Shown here one piece after another: positions 37,353 to 46,014 of a stretch of 64,000 nt of DNA. This stretch comes from Cellvibrio sp. KY-GH-1 (GTDB taxonomy: Bacteria > Pseudomonadota > Gammaproteobacteria > Pseudomonadales > Cellvibrionaceae): NCBI RefSeq assembly GCF_008806975.1, contig NZ_CP031728.1:62001-126000 (forward strand). The letters are read 5' to 3'. Both the position numbers and the translations under genes were made by a program. Each line of letters starts with the position of its first letter. The stretch's first letter is position 1. The notes beneath the pieces were generated by a model. The model was not told the DNA's origin and searched no databases. It saw only the letters and a program-made list of their open reading frames with translations.

Positions 37353-38609
37353 ATGCGCCTTATGTTAATAATAATGTTAATACTTGCTCCCCTTACCTGG
37401 GCTGACCCGGAGGCGGTGGAGTCGGCCCCGCAGGCGCCGGCATTTCCGCAAGCGGTAAACCTTGCAACCAACATTTCGTCTGCATTTAGTTCCGACTTAC
37501 CCACCGGTAGCGGCCAGAATCTGCTCCCGCATTTGCAATGCATTTTTACCCAAATGAAGCGCGATTTTACCGTGCAGGTAATGCCTTGGCGGCGCGCTTA
37601 TCAAGATGTGAAAAGTAATCGGATCGACGGCTTTTTTACCGCGATTCCCATGCGTCAGGTAGATCCTTATGCCGTTTTGTCTGCTCCTATGGTGTTGGAA
37701 AACTGGTATTGGTTTTGGCGCCCCGACACTATCGCCCCCGAATCTTGGCGCGAAGGTTACCGGTTGGGCTCAATTTTGGGGAGTCAACAGGAAACCTGGT
37801 TGGCAGAGGCGGGTTATCGAGTAGAAATGAGTGGCAATAACCTGCCGCAAATGATCAAGCTATTACAGGGCAAACGTATCGATGTGATATTGGCAGATCG
37901 CGAACATTTTTATCGTGCAGCAACTGAATTGAAGTTAAACCCGGATAATTTTCAATCGCGTTTTTTTCGTTATGTTCCCCTGGGTGTCTATTTTAATGAG
38001 CAGTTTTTAAATAATAATCCGGATTTTCTTTCCGTATTTAATAAAAATATAAACCAGTGCGCGACGGGGCATTTTGCGATTTCCGAGTTTGAGAAGCTGC
38101 AAATTCGTGAGCTGCTGCAGCGCAAAATAGAGCGCTGGAAACGTCTGCCAAAGCTGGAAGACTTTTTGATAGCGCAAAATCTTAAGAATAAACGCGTGAG
38201 TCAGCGTGAAATCCACGAGCGTGATAAAAAATGGGTGCAGGCCTTTCAACAGAATGATTTTTCCTATCCCCTTGAAATGGTCGATCAGGAATTGTCGGCA
38301 CAACTCCGCGAAATTAAAAAACAATCGCTGGATATGATCACTGAAATTATTATCACCGATGCGCGCGGCCTGAATCTTGCCATTAGCGATATGACGTCAG
38401 ACTATTGGCAGGGTGATGAAGACAAGTTCACTGAAGCTTATGGGAAGCCGGCGAACACTTTATACTTTGGTGATATTACTTACGATGAATCAACTAAACG
38501 TTTTCAAATCCAGTTGAGTGTACCGTTATACACCGAGGAAAAATTTGAGCCCTTGGGGGCTATGATATTTGGTGTGGATGTAGAGAAAGTATTATCGCAA
38601 GCACAGTAG
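37353..38609 (+). CDS. Solute-binding domain fused to a PDC/Cache-like sensor domain
   Basis: 418-residue exported protein. Signal peptide at 1-17; a family 3 solute-binding-like domain at about 30-245 (VMPWRRAYQDVKSNRIDGFF); a helical linker at about 250-325; then a PDC/Cache-like domain at 325-418, recognised by IIITDARGLNLAISD, TSDYWQGDE and the ending LGAMIFGVDVEKVL. Such domains normally sit outside kinases, cyclases or chemoreceptors, but here there is no transmembrane helix or output domain after it. It may feed ligand information to another membrane protein. AAGGAG lies eight bases before the ATG. Its stop codon sits in the loop of a hairpin. No transporter genes adjoin. Confidence 0.72.
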   Translation: MRLMLIIMLILAPLTWADPEAVESAPQAPAFPQAVNLATNISSAFSSDLPTGSGQNLLPHLQCIFTQMKRDFTVQVMPWRRAYQDVKSNRIDGFFTAIPMRQVDPYAVLSAPMVLENWYWFWRPDTIAPESWREGYRLGSILGSQQETWLAEAGYRVEMSGNNLPQMIKLLQGKRIDVILADREHFYRAATELKLNPDNFQSRFFRYVPLGVYFNEQFLNNNPDFLSVFNKNINQCATGHFAISEFEKLQIRELLQRKIERWKRLPKLEDFLIAQNLKNKRVSQREIHERDKKWVQAFQQNDFSYPLEMVDQELSAQLREIKKQSLDMITEIIITDARGLNLAISDMTSDYWQGDEDKFTEAYGKPANTLYFGDITYDESTKRFQIQLSVPLYTEEKFEPLGAMIFGVDVEKVLSQAQ

Positions 38610-38619
38610 CTGTGCTTGC
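38597..38619. terminator. Hairpin with the stop codon as its loop
   Basis: GCAAGCACAG (38597-38606) and CTGTGCTTGC (38610-38619) pair perfectly around TAG, the stop of the solute-binding/PDC gene. It lies between convergent genes. There is no T run on either side, so termination is uncertain; mRNA 3'-end protection is an alternative. Confidence 0.4.
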
Positions 38620-38631
38620 GACTACAGATAA

Positions 38632-40101
38632 TTAAAACAGGCTTTGATTTAGCCAAAGGTGTGCGTAAACGCTCGCGAAATAGCCCAGCGCAACCACGGG
38701 TGTCCATTTCAAGTGCCCTGCAAACGTGTAATAGCCGCGTGCTTGTCCCATCAGTGCAACACCTGCTGCAGAACCAATCGAGAGCATGCTGCCACCAACG
38801 CCGGTCGTCAGTGTGATGAGAAGCCATTGTCCGTTAGAAAAATCAGGAGCCATGGTAAGTACTGCGTACATGACCGGAATATTATCGATAATAGCCGAGA
38901 CAAGACCCAAACTTACGTTGGAAACCGTCTCGCTGAAATTTCCGTAGAGCGATTCGGACAAGAGCGTGAGATAACCCATAAAACCCAACCCGCCAACACA
39001 CATAATAACGCCGTAGAAAAACAGGAGTGTGTCCCATTCCAGGCGCGCGAGCGGTTGGAATACATCAAATGGCAAGGGCACTTTGGTGATGGGGTTTTCA
39101 TCTTTGTTGCTAATAAAGTCGCTACTGGCTAGCTCTGCTTTTTTCAAATCCACGATTCCTTTTTTACGCAGGTAAAAGCCGTAGAGTTTTAAATAGGCTA
39201 ATCCCAGCATCATTCCCAGTACTGGTGGCATATGGATAAGTATATGGCCGAGCACGGCGCTGGCGATGGTGGCCAAAAATAAAAACATAATGGGGAAGGC
39301 GCCTTCCTTGTACGTCAGTGTTTCCAGAAATAAATCTTCGGCGTCTTTATGTGGCTTTTTATTGGCGATAAAGAAGCTCATTATTGCCGCTGGAATCAGG
39401 AAGTTAATCAGCGAAGGAATAAACAAATGAAAGAAGGTAAAGAAATCTACCTTGCCAGCCTGCCAGACCATGAGCGTTGTTATATCGCCGAAGGGGCTGA
39501 ATGCGCCGCCGCTATTTGCCGCCACAATAATATTGACGCAACACATGTTGATAAACGCTTTTTCACCTTCTGCGATTTTTAATACCACGGCACACATTAA
39601 TAATGCCGTTGTAAGATTGTCGGCGATGGGAGAAATAAAAAATGCAAGAAATCCAGTGAGCCAAAAAAGTTGGCGATAACTGAAACCTTTTTTAATCATC
39701 CAGCCGCGCAAGGCATTAAATAATCCACGCTCATCCATGGCGTTAATATAGGTCATCGCCACCAGCAAAAATAACATCAGTTCAGCGAATTCGAGCAGTG
39801 TGTGGCGAAAGGCTTGTTCGGCGAGTGCGGATTGTTCGTGTTGGGTGTAAAGCCCACCGATAATGACCCAGATAATTCCCGCTGCCGCTAACACGGGTTT
39901 GGATTTACGCAGGTGCAGCTTTTCTTCCAACATAACAAACGCATAAGCGATAACAAATAAACCCACACAGAACCAGCCGGCGCCGGTGTTGGTTAAATTC
40001 ATCGTTGAGGATGACGCTATTGTTTCCCCTGTGGCTGCCGCGAATGCGCCCAGAGGAAAAAATAAAAGTCCAAATAACAACACAATTGATCGCGTGAACA
40101 T
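38632..40101 (-). CDS. nhaD: NhaD-type sodium/proton antiporter
   Basis: 489-residue inner-membrane ion transporter of the NhaD family with an N-terminal signal-like helix (1-22) and about 12 further helices. Typical stretches are FISPIADNLTTALLMCAVV, NSGGAFSPFGDITTLMVW, and SAIIDNIPVMYAVLT followed by GGSMLSIGSAAGVALMG. It would extrude sodium in exchange for protons for salt and pH balance. ATG 40101 has GAGG six bases upstream; the frame is open 23 codons further but runs towards the next gene's terminator. It is convergent with the solute-binding/PDC gene and apparently monocistronic. Confidence 0.9.
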   Translation of the reverse strand: MFTRSIVLLFGLLFFPLGAFAAATGETIASSSTMNLTNTGAGWFCVGLFVIAYAFVMLEEKLHLRKSKPVLAAAGIIWVIIGGLYTQHEQSALAEQAFRHTLLEFAELMLFLLVAMTYINAMDERGLFNALRGWMIKKGFSYRQLFWLTGFLAFFISPIADNLTTALLMCAVVLKIAEGEKAFINMCCVNIIVAANSGGAFSPFGDITTLMVWQAGKVDFFTFFHLFIPSLINFLIPAAIMSFFIANKKPHKDAEDLFLETLTYKEGAFPIMFLFLATIASAVLGHILIHMPPVLGMMLGLAYLKLYGFYLRKKGIVDLKKAELASSDFISNKDENPITKVPLPFDVFQPLARLEWDTLLFFYGVIMCVGGLGFMGYLTLLSESLYGNFSETVSNVSLGLVSAIIDNIPVMYAVLTMAPDFSNGQWLLITLTTGVGGSMLSIGSAAGVALMGQARGYYTFAGHLKWTPVVALGYFASVYAHLWLNQSLF

Positions 40102-40165
40102 GAATGCCTCGGTGTTCGTAATTTTATAATTAGCTGTAGTGGAGTGGGTTATTGTGGGACGCAGA

Positions 40166-40197
40166 AACAAAAAAGGCAGCCATTTCGGGCTGCCTTT
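40166..40197 (-). terminator. Terminator after ettA
   Basis: AAAGGCAGCC (40172-40181) with GGCTGCCTTT (40188-40197); on the minus strand the stem is followed by TTTTTTG. It begins about 8 bases after the ettA stop. Confidence 0.88.
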
Positions 40198-40204
40198 GCG
40201 GTTT

Positions 40205-41869
40205 TTAACCTTTGAGCGGCTTGTACTTCATCCGCTGCGGTTGGGCATTTTGGCCCTTACGCTTGATCAGATCTTCGTGGTAATCGGTGTAGTTACCTTC
40301 GAAGAAGATGATGTCGGAATCGCCTTCGTACGCGAGTATGTGGGTCGCGATACGGTCGAGGAACCAGCGGTCGTGCGAGATCACCAGCGTACAACCCGGG
40401 AATGCCAGAATTGCATCTTCCAACGCGCGCAGGGTTTCGATATCCAGGTCGTTTGACGGTTCGTCGAGCAACAGAACGTTCGCGCCTTGCTTCAGTGTGT
40501 TGGCCAAATGGAAACGGCCGCGCTCTCCACCAGAGAGTTCACCTACGCGTTTTTGTTGATCCGAACCCTTGAAATTAAAGCGGCCGATATAGGAGCGTGA
40601 AGAGACTTCGTAGTTACCGATTTTGAGAATATCGGAGCCGTCCGATACCGCTTCCCATACAGTTTTGTTGTTATCCAGGTTATCGCGGCTTTGATCGACA
40701 AAGGCAACGTTAACTGTCTCGCCAATCACTACTTCACCGCTATCGGGTTTTTCCTGGCCGGCGATCATACGGAAGAGGGTAGATTTACCGGCGCCGTTAC
40801 CACCGATGATGCCGACTACTGCACCCTTGGGTACGGTGAAGCTCAGGTTGTCGATCAGCAAACGGTCGCCGTAGGCTTTGGACACGTTATGGAACTCAAT
40901 AACCTTATCGCCCAAACGCTCACCCGGCGGAATATAGATCTCGTTGGTTTCGTTACGGGCCTGGAATTCTTGCGATTGCAATTCATCAAAGCGAGCCAGA
41001 CGCGCCTTGCTTTTCGCCTGGCGACCTTTGGGGTTCTGACGGACCCACTCCAATTCTTGTTTCAGGGCTTTTTGGTGCGCCGCTTCGGTGCGTTGTTCCT
41101 GCGCTAAGCGGGCTTCTTTTTGCTCCAGCCAACTGGAGTAGTTACCTTCATAAGGAATGCCGTGGCCGCGGTCCAATTCCAGAATCCAGCCAGCGGCGTT
41201 ATCGAGGAAGTAGCGGTCGTGGGTGATCGCCACCACAGTGCCGGTGAATTTCTGCAGGAACTGCTCCAGCCAGAATACCGATTCTGCGTCCAAATGGTTG
41301 GTGGGTTCGTCGAGCAACAGCATGTCCGGGCGCGACAGCAGCAGGCGGCACAGTGCCACGCGGCGTTTTTCACCACCGGAGAGCTTGGTAACGTCTGCAT
41401 CCCATGGTGGCAGACGCAGTGCATCAGCGGCTACTTCCAGGGTGTGGTCCAGGTTGTGGGCATCCCAGGCCTGGATAATGTCTTCGCACTGGGCTTGCTT
41501 CTTGGCCAGCGCATCAAAGTCGGCGTCCGGCTCGGCGTAGGCGGCATAGATCGCATCCAGATCTTTGAGTGCATCAACCGCTTCGCGCACGCCGTCTTCC
41601 ACGTTGCCGCGCACGTCTTTGGCGGGGTCGAGTTGCGGTTCTTGTGGCAGATAGCCGACTTTAATATCCGGCATCGGACGAGCTTCGCCGTTAAAGTCCT
41701 GGTCGATGCCCGCCATAATCTTTAACAGGGTGGATTTACCAGAGCCGTTCAGGCCCAGAACACCAATCTTGGCGCCGGGGAAAAACGATAGGGAAATATC
41801 TTTCAGGATTTCGCGCTTGGGGGGCACAACTTTGCCCAAGCGATGCATGGTATATACGTATTGAGCCAT
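40205..41869 (-). CDS. ettA: Energy-dependent translational throttle ABC-F protein
   Basis: 554-residue soluble ABC-F ATPase that binds the ribosomal E site and gates the first elongation step according to ATP/ADP. There are two nucleotide-binding domains: Walker A GLNGSGKST and GGNGAGKST, signatures LSGGEKRRVALCR and LSGGERGRFHLA, and Walker B LLLDEPTNHLD and LLLDEPSNDLD, joined by the charged linker around residues 245-320. The N-terminus MAQYVYTMHRLGKVVPPKREIL is the standard EttA start; the frame is open 30 codons upstream, but AGGT lies seven bases before ATG 41869. It is divergent from the sirtuin gene and ends at a strong terminator. Confidence 0.95.
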   Translation of the reverse strand: MAQYVYTMHRLGKVVPPKREILKDISLSFFPGAKIGVLGLNGSGKSTLLKIMAGIDQDFNGEARPMPDIKVGYLPQEPQLDPAKDVRGNVEDGVREAVDALKDLDAIYAAYAEPDADFDALAKKQAQCEDIIQAWDAHNLDHTLEVAADALRLPPWDADVTKLSGGEKRRVALCRLLLSRPDMLLLDEPTNHLDAESVFWLEQFLQKFTGTVVAITHDRYFLDNAAGWILELDRGHGIPYEGNYSSWLEQKEARLAQEQRTEAAHQKALKQELEWVRQNPKGRQAKSKARLARFDELQSQEFQARNETNEIYIPPGERLGDKVIEFHNVSKAYGDRLLIDNLSFTVPKGAVVGIIGGNGAGKSTLFRMIAGQEKPDSGEVVIGETVNVAFVDQSRDNLDNNKTVWEAVSDGSDILKIGNYEVSSRSYIGRFNFKGSDQQKRVGELSGGERGRFHLANTLKQGANVLLLDEPSNDLDIETLRALEDAILAFPGCTLVISHDRWFLDRIATHILAYEGDSDIIFFEGNYTDYHEDLIKRKGQNAQPQRMKYKPLKG

Positions 41870-41997
41870 GGGCTTGACCTCGCGGTGTGACGATTGTGTG
41901 AACGTAAAATCGCCAATATCAGGGAATAATTTTCGCGGGCGTACTATAAAGAAAGCCATGGGCGAGTGAAAGCATTAGCTGGGGGAAGCAAGTATTT

Positions 41998-42870
41998 ATG
42001 AGTCAGCATGCGTTGAATGTAGACGAAGTATTGAGCCGTGCCGCCGCCTGGATTGCCGAGGCGGACTCATTGGTCATCGGCGCCGGTGCGGGTATGGGGG
42101 TAGATTCCGGGCTGCCGGATTTTCGCGGCCCGGAGGGTTTTTGGCAGGCTTATCCGGCCTTGGGGAAGGAGGGTATCGGCTTTTCTGATATCGCCAACCC
42201 TGCTGCTTTTTATCAAAACCCGGAGCGTGCCTGGGGCTTTTATGGCCATCGCTTGAATTTGTATCGCCACACTGAACCCCATGCTGGCTATCAAATATTG
42301 CTCGATTGGGGCAAAAAAATGCTGCACCGCTATCAGGTGTTTACCAGCAATGTCGATGGTCACTTCTCTAAGGCGGGTTTCGATAAAATGCATGTGCATG
42401 AATGCCATGGTTCTATTCACTATCTGCAATGTCTTGAACCTTGCGGTGATCAGGTGTGGAGTGCCAGTGAGTTTGTACCGGAAGTCGATACTGAGCACTG
42501 TCGGCTGCGCAACTATATTCCTCGCTGTACCCGATGCGGGAAAATGACTCGGCCAAATATTTTAATGTTTAACGATGTGGATTGGATTTATGAGCGTACA
42601 CGCAAACAGCACCTTTATCAGGAACGCTGGTTGGAACAAGTCAATTGCCCCTTGGTAATAGAATTGGGGGCGGGGACTGCCATTCCTTCGGTGCGGCATT
42701 TCTCGCAGCGAATGCAGCATGAATTCAACGCAAAATTAATTCGTATTAATCCTGCGGATAAATTGCATCTTGATGAACAATTGGCGGTGATTCCTCACAA
42801 CGCACTTACTGCACTACAACAACTACAACAGCGATTAACGATGAATCAGGGTGATGGCTTGTCATGGTAA
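41998..42870 (+). CDS. Sir2-family NAD-dependent deacylase
   Basis: 290-residue sirtuin-like protein with the NAD-binding GAGAGMGVDSGLPDFRGPEG, a catalytic His in HECHGSIHYLQC and a zinc site of the form Cys-x3-Cys (CLEPC) plus Cys-x2-Cys (CTRC). The usual TQN-D motif reads TSNVDGHF, so Gln is replaced by Ser while Asn and Asp are kept. GAGTAIPSVRHFSQ and LIRINPAD fit the C-terminal Rossmann part. It probably deacylates lysines or ADP-ribosylates proteins in the cytosol; bacterial members of this branch are little studied. A GGGGGAAG lies about ten bases before the ATG. It converges with the haem-oxygenase-like gene, 23 bases away. Confidence 0.85.
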   Translation: MSQHALNVDEVLSRAAAWIAEADSLVIGAGAGMGVDSGLPDFRGPEGFWQAYPALGKEGIGFSDIANPAAFYQNPERAWGFYGHRLNLYRHTEPHAGYQILLDWGKKMLHRYQVFTSNVDGHFSKAGFDKMHVHECHGSIHYLQCLEPCGDQVWSASEFVPEVDTEHCRLRNYIPRCTRCGKMTRPNILMFNDVDWIYERTRKQHLYQERWLEQVNCPLVIELGAGTAIPSVRHFSQRMQHEFNAKLIRINPADKLHLDEQLAVIPHNALTALQQLQQRLTMNQGDGLSW

Positions 42871-42893
42871 TCGCTGTTGTTGTCTTGGCTCGA

Positions 42894-44549
42894 TCAGGTT
42901 TTAATGCCGGGCGCTGCGAATGACATCTGTACCTCTGTTCCCGTTAATTTATTTCGATCTGCTAATTCTTGTAGCGAGTGGGTGCTGTTGATGATATCCA
43001 AACCTACTTTGGTTAATGTTTGCTCATTGTGAATTTGGGTAGAAAGGAGAGGGTTGGTATAGATTTGGGTGAAGGCATCATAAGACACCATGGTTTCAAG
43101 CAACTCGCCAAAAATCGCATCATCCTGGTGATCTTCCGCAAAAATTCCGGTGATAAATTCCAGGTTGTCGATGTGCGTGTATTCTTGCTCCAGCTTTTGT
43201 TGCAGCCTTGTATCCCCGGTCAATTCGGTGAAATCGGCTAAAGGCCGCATCTTGAATTGTTTACGATAGTCGTTGTAGCTACGCAATTTAAAATCGCGCC
43301 CCATTTGCAAACTAAGCATTTCCGCATGCTTTAGGAACGCAGGGGTATTGCCCAGCCCAATGCGTCCGGCAGCTTGCCTGGAGGCGGCAGTTAATATTGT
43401 TTCTATTCCCAGTGTTTCCAATAATTCGTTGTTGAAGCGGTAATCTTTTGCATCCACAGATTGATCATTGACTTGCATGGCGTAGGGCACCATCCCGTGC
43501 CAGCGGTAAAGCAAATTAAATTCAATGGAAACCCAATTGGTGCGATACCATGGTTTGCGCTCAGCAAATTGATGATCTAAACGGAAGCTTTTTTTACCAA
43601 CAATATGGTTGATGTATTCTTCAACAACCAGTCGCAGAACCAAACATGTATTAATCATGCGCGCCGTTTGGAATACTCGCTCATTGAAATACGCAGGGTC
43701 TTGGGTACGCTTCCATTGAGTTGCATAAGCAGCAATCAACAGATCACAAATACGATTGTGCTCACGCAAAAACAGTGTGGTGATGGCGGTGTAACCTATG
43801 GAAGAGTTGCCATTGTCCAGCCCGGTAGCGTAGAGAAATTTCTTCCGGTTTTTATCAGTGGAAAATTTCTCGAAAAGTTCAATGGTTTTATTCAGGTGGG
43901 GAAGTTCTTTATATTTGCATTTGACCCGGAGTTCGCCGTTGTCCAGTTCATCAAATAATAAATCGGGAAATTGCGCGTGGGTTATGGTTTCGTTATGTTG
44001 TAGTTTCCCGTCTTTTTTTGCTCTTAATAAACTGCAAGTCGCTTCATCCAAACCGTATATTTGACATAAATCTATGTCATGGTTGGATGAATTTTTGCGT
44101 CGATCTTCACCGTTAACGCGCATAAAACTATCGGTAAACCATTGCGCAAAAAACATAAACAACACGGAAGATCTATCAGTACGCATGGGTGTACTGCCTT
44201 CATGCATAAATAACTCGGTTGCTGCTTCCAGCGAAGGAAGTGTGAGTGGTTCATTCAAGGGTGGTAGGTGGCGACTGGAAAAAGTGCGATCAGTCAAGCC
44301 GGGCCAGGATGTGTAATCGCTAACGGGGCCGTTACTATTTTGTGGGGCAGGCACTTCGGACCACAAACTGAATGGCCTGGGGCGCGGGTGTGTGCGGGTA
44401 GCCAGGTAGTGGGTGGCAATACGATTGATGTATTTACCGATCACGGGTAATCGCCATAAAAATGCGACCAACCTGTCTAGAACATGGATAACGAAACGCC
44501 CTAGTGGCAACGCTTTAATACTATTGATAAGGCTTCCCAGCGGATCCAT
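42894..44549 (-). CDS. Cyclooxygenase-like haem oxygenase/peroxidase
   Basis: 551-residue animal-haem-peroxidase-superfamily protein unusually close to prostaglandin G/H synthases. Matches run through the whole catalytic domain: YTSWPGLTDR, FFAQWFTDSF, IDLCQIYGLDE, TLFLREHNRICDLL, FQTARMI, VVEEYINHI, IEFNLLYRWHGMVP, ASRQAAGRIG, YNDYRKQFKMRP and a DNLEF-NPLL ending. Tyr348 and His351 match the catalytic tyrosine (Tyr385) and proximal haem ligand (His388), and Gln136 matches Gln203. The distal His207 position is Asp140. Arg52 may match Arg120. Helical, amphipathic residues 5-50 could replace the membrane-binding domain. No signal peptide or EGF domain. A fatty-acid dioxygenase role is inference. 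It is divergent from two LuxR regulators. Confidence 0.85.
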   Translation of the reverse strand: MDPLGSLINSIKALPLGRFVIHVLDRLVAFLWRLPVIGKYINRIATHYLATRTHPRPRPFSLWSEVPAPQNSNGPVSDYTSWPGLTDRTFSSRHLPPLNEPLTLPSLEAATELFMHEGSTPMRTDRSSVLFMFFAQWFTDSFMRVNGEDRRKNSSNHDIDLCQIYGLDEATCSLLRAKKDGKLQHNETITHAQFPDLLFDELDNGELRVKCKYKELPHLNKTIELFEKFSTDKNRKKFLYATGLDNGNSSIGYTAITTLFLREHNRICDLLIAAYATQWKRTQDPAYFNERVFQTARMINTCLVLRLVVEEYINHIVGKKSFRLDHQFAERKPWYRTNWVSIEFNLLYRWHGMVPYAMQVNDQSVDAKDYRFNNELLETLGIETILTAASRQAAGRIGLGNTPAFLKHAEMLSLQMGRDFKLRSYNDYRKQFKMRPLADFTELTGDTRLQQKLEQEYTHIDNLEFITGIFAEDHQDDAIFGELLETMVSYDAFTQIYTNPLLSTQIHNEQTLTKVGLDIINSTHSLQELADRNKLTGTEVQMSFAAPGIKT

Positions 44550-44599
44550 AAATTTACCCCAAGAATTGATGTTATAAGCTGTTATTTTTGACGCACCGT

Positions 44600-44703
44600 G
44601 TCAGTGATATGTTTGCAGCTTGAAGTGCCAGCGTGTAAATAATTCACTGACGTGGCGACCTTAATAAAACATTATTGTGGCGACAACCCCCAATTAGGTG
44701 GCG
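44600..44703. repeat. Repeat cluster between the COX-like gene and the LuxR gene
   Basis: GTGGCGAC occurs at 44652 and 44677, with a shorter GTGGCG at 44698 (spacings 25 and 21 bases). Just outside lies an eight-base inverted pair GTCAGTGA (44600-44607) and TCACTGAC (44644-44651). The cluster fills the 219-base divergent intergenic region and may bind a regulator such as the adjacent LuxR proteins; this is inference. Confidence 0.5.
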
Positions 44704-44768
44704 TTTGGGCCTAAGTTGGATTACGCTCGAATGACTGCTTCTTCAACAGGGCACGGACGGTTTGCTTG

Positions 44769-45953
44769 ATGAGTAATTTTCAACTGGGTGAAACCGAAAA
44801 CCTACTACTCCAGAAAATTTATGCAGCAGCGTTAGCGCCTGAAAAATGGCCTGCATTAATTCTGGATGTAGCGCACTATATTCGCGCAATGGATGGTGAA
44901 TTACTTTTTTACGAGCGCCCTCCGATAGAGCAAAACTGTATTGTCAGTAGCAAAGCGCTGAGCATGTTGAACAAGCTGCGCGAATTGCACGCCGCTACAC
45001 CGGTTTCAGACACCAACTCGTTAATTGAAAAAACACTCACGACTTTTTCTCACGTGGCGACTTCGCCTACTGAGGCTACCAATCTGGTATGGGTTGAAAA
45101 CTTTTCCAATTTACCTTTATCCTGCAAGATCAATTTGGCGTTAGTGCACTCAGATCACTCATTGGTATTACTCAGCTTTTGGGGGGCCAGGGGTGCTGAT
45201 GGCTTTAGTGCAGAAGCCTGCGCTTTCTTACAAACCCTGGCACCGCATATCGCGCGGGCCTTATTTATTTATCGGCAGATGGGCACCTTGTATCAAAATA
45301 ATCAGTGGTTAGCGGAAACCCTTAAACAATCTTCTTTGGCGGTGTTGTTATTAAATGCAGATTTGCAGGTGCTATTTGTAGCGCCAGAGGCGCAAAAAAT
45401 ATTGGCGTCTAATTCATCTGTTGCTATTAGCCGGTGCGGTTTTTTATTGGTGGGCGATGCTGTTCAACAAGCACAACTTGATAAATTGTTGCGACAATCA
45501 TTGTCACCAAGCGCCGTAACCTCCGAAAACAACAGCTGCTGTATACCTATAAAGCTCCCCAATAAAGTGCACCCATTAAAGTTGAATATTTTGCCGTTCA
45601 ACCAGAGTGGCTCCACAAGCTCCACCCAAACTCGTCTGGCGATATTTATTACCGACCCTGAGCGTCGTATGGTTGCGCCAGTGGATTATTTACGCCAGGC
45701 GTATGGCTTGACTCGCACGGAAGTACAGGTGGCGAATTTATTGATCAACGGTTTTGATCTCGCCGCAATTGCCAGCCAACGGCATACCACGCTGGAAACC
45801 ACGCGCTGGCAAATAAAATCCCTGATGCATAAAACCAACACCAAAAGTCAACCGGAGCTGGTGCGTTTGCTCATGTTGTTGAGCCGCGAGTCGGCGGAGG
45901 CCTCCGCTTTAGCAGAAGTAAATTTGCAAATGTTTGCCCCCCCATTTGGGTGA
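44769..45953 (+). CDS. LuxR-type transcriptional regulator (paralogue 1)
   Basis: 394-residue protein with a C-terminal LuxR/NarL helix-turn-helix (about 320-380: YGLTRTEVQVANLLINGFDL, AAIASQRHTTLETTRWQIKS) and a PAS-like segment at about 185-290 (LLNADLQVLFVAPEAQKIL). The N-terminal third, from FQLGETENLLLQKIYAAAL, is shared with the next gene but is not a known autoinducer or receiver domain. It is probably DNA-binding in the cytosol with an unknown signal. The start is ATG 44769. It is divergent from the cyclooxygenase-like gene and 61 bases before its paralogue. Confidence 0.82.
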   Translation: MSNFQLGETENLLLQKIYAAALAPEKWPALILDVAHYIRAMDGELLFYERPPIEQNCIVSSKALSMLNKLRELHAATPVSDTNSLIEKTLTTFSHVATSPTEATNLVWVENFSNLPLSCKINLALVHSDHSLVLLSFWGARGADGFSAEACAFLQTLAPHIARALFIYRQMGTLYQNNQWLAETLKQSSLAVLLLNADLQVLFVAPEAQKILASNSSVAISRCGFLLVGDAVQQAQLDKLLRQSLSPSAVTSENNSCCIPIKLPNKVHPLKLNILPFNQSGSTSSTQTRLAIFITDPERRMVAPVDYLRQAYGLTRTEVQVANLLINGFDLAAIASQRHTTLETTRWQIKSLMHKTNTKSQPELVRLLMLLSRESAEASALAEVNLQMFAPPFG

Positions 45954-46014
45954 TGCTGAAACCCCGGCGGACTTTTATGTTGTGCAAGACCTCAATCTTT
46001 GAAGGATGCGTAAA

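Noticed and set aside
41120..41725. 201-residue plus-strand frame inside ettA
   Set aside because: Antisense to both conserved ATPase domains of ettA; no recognisable product.
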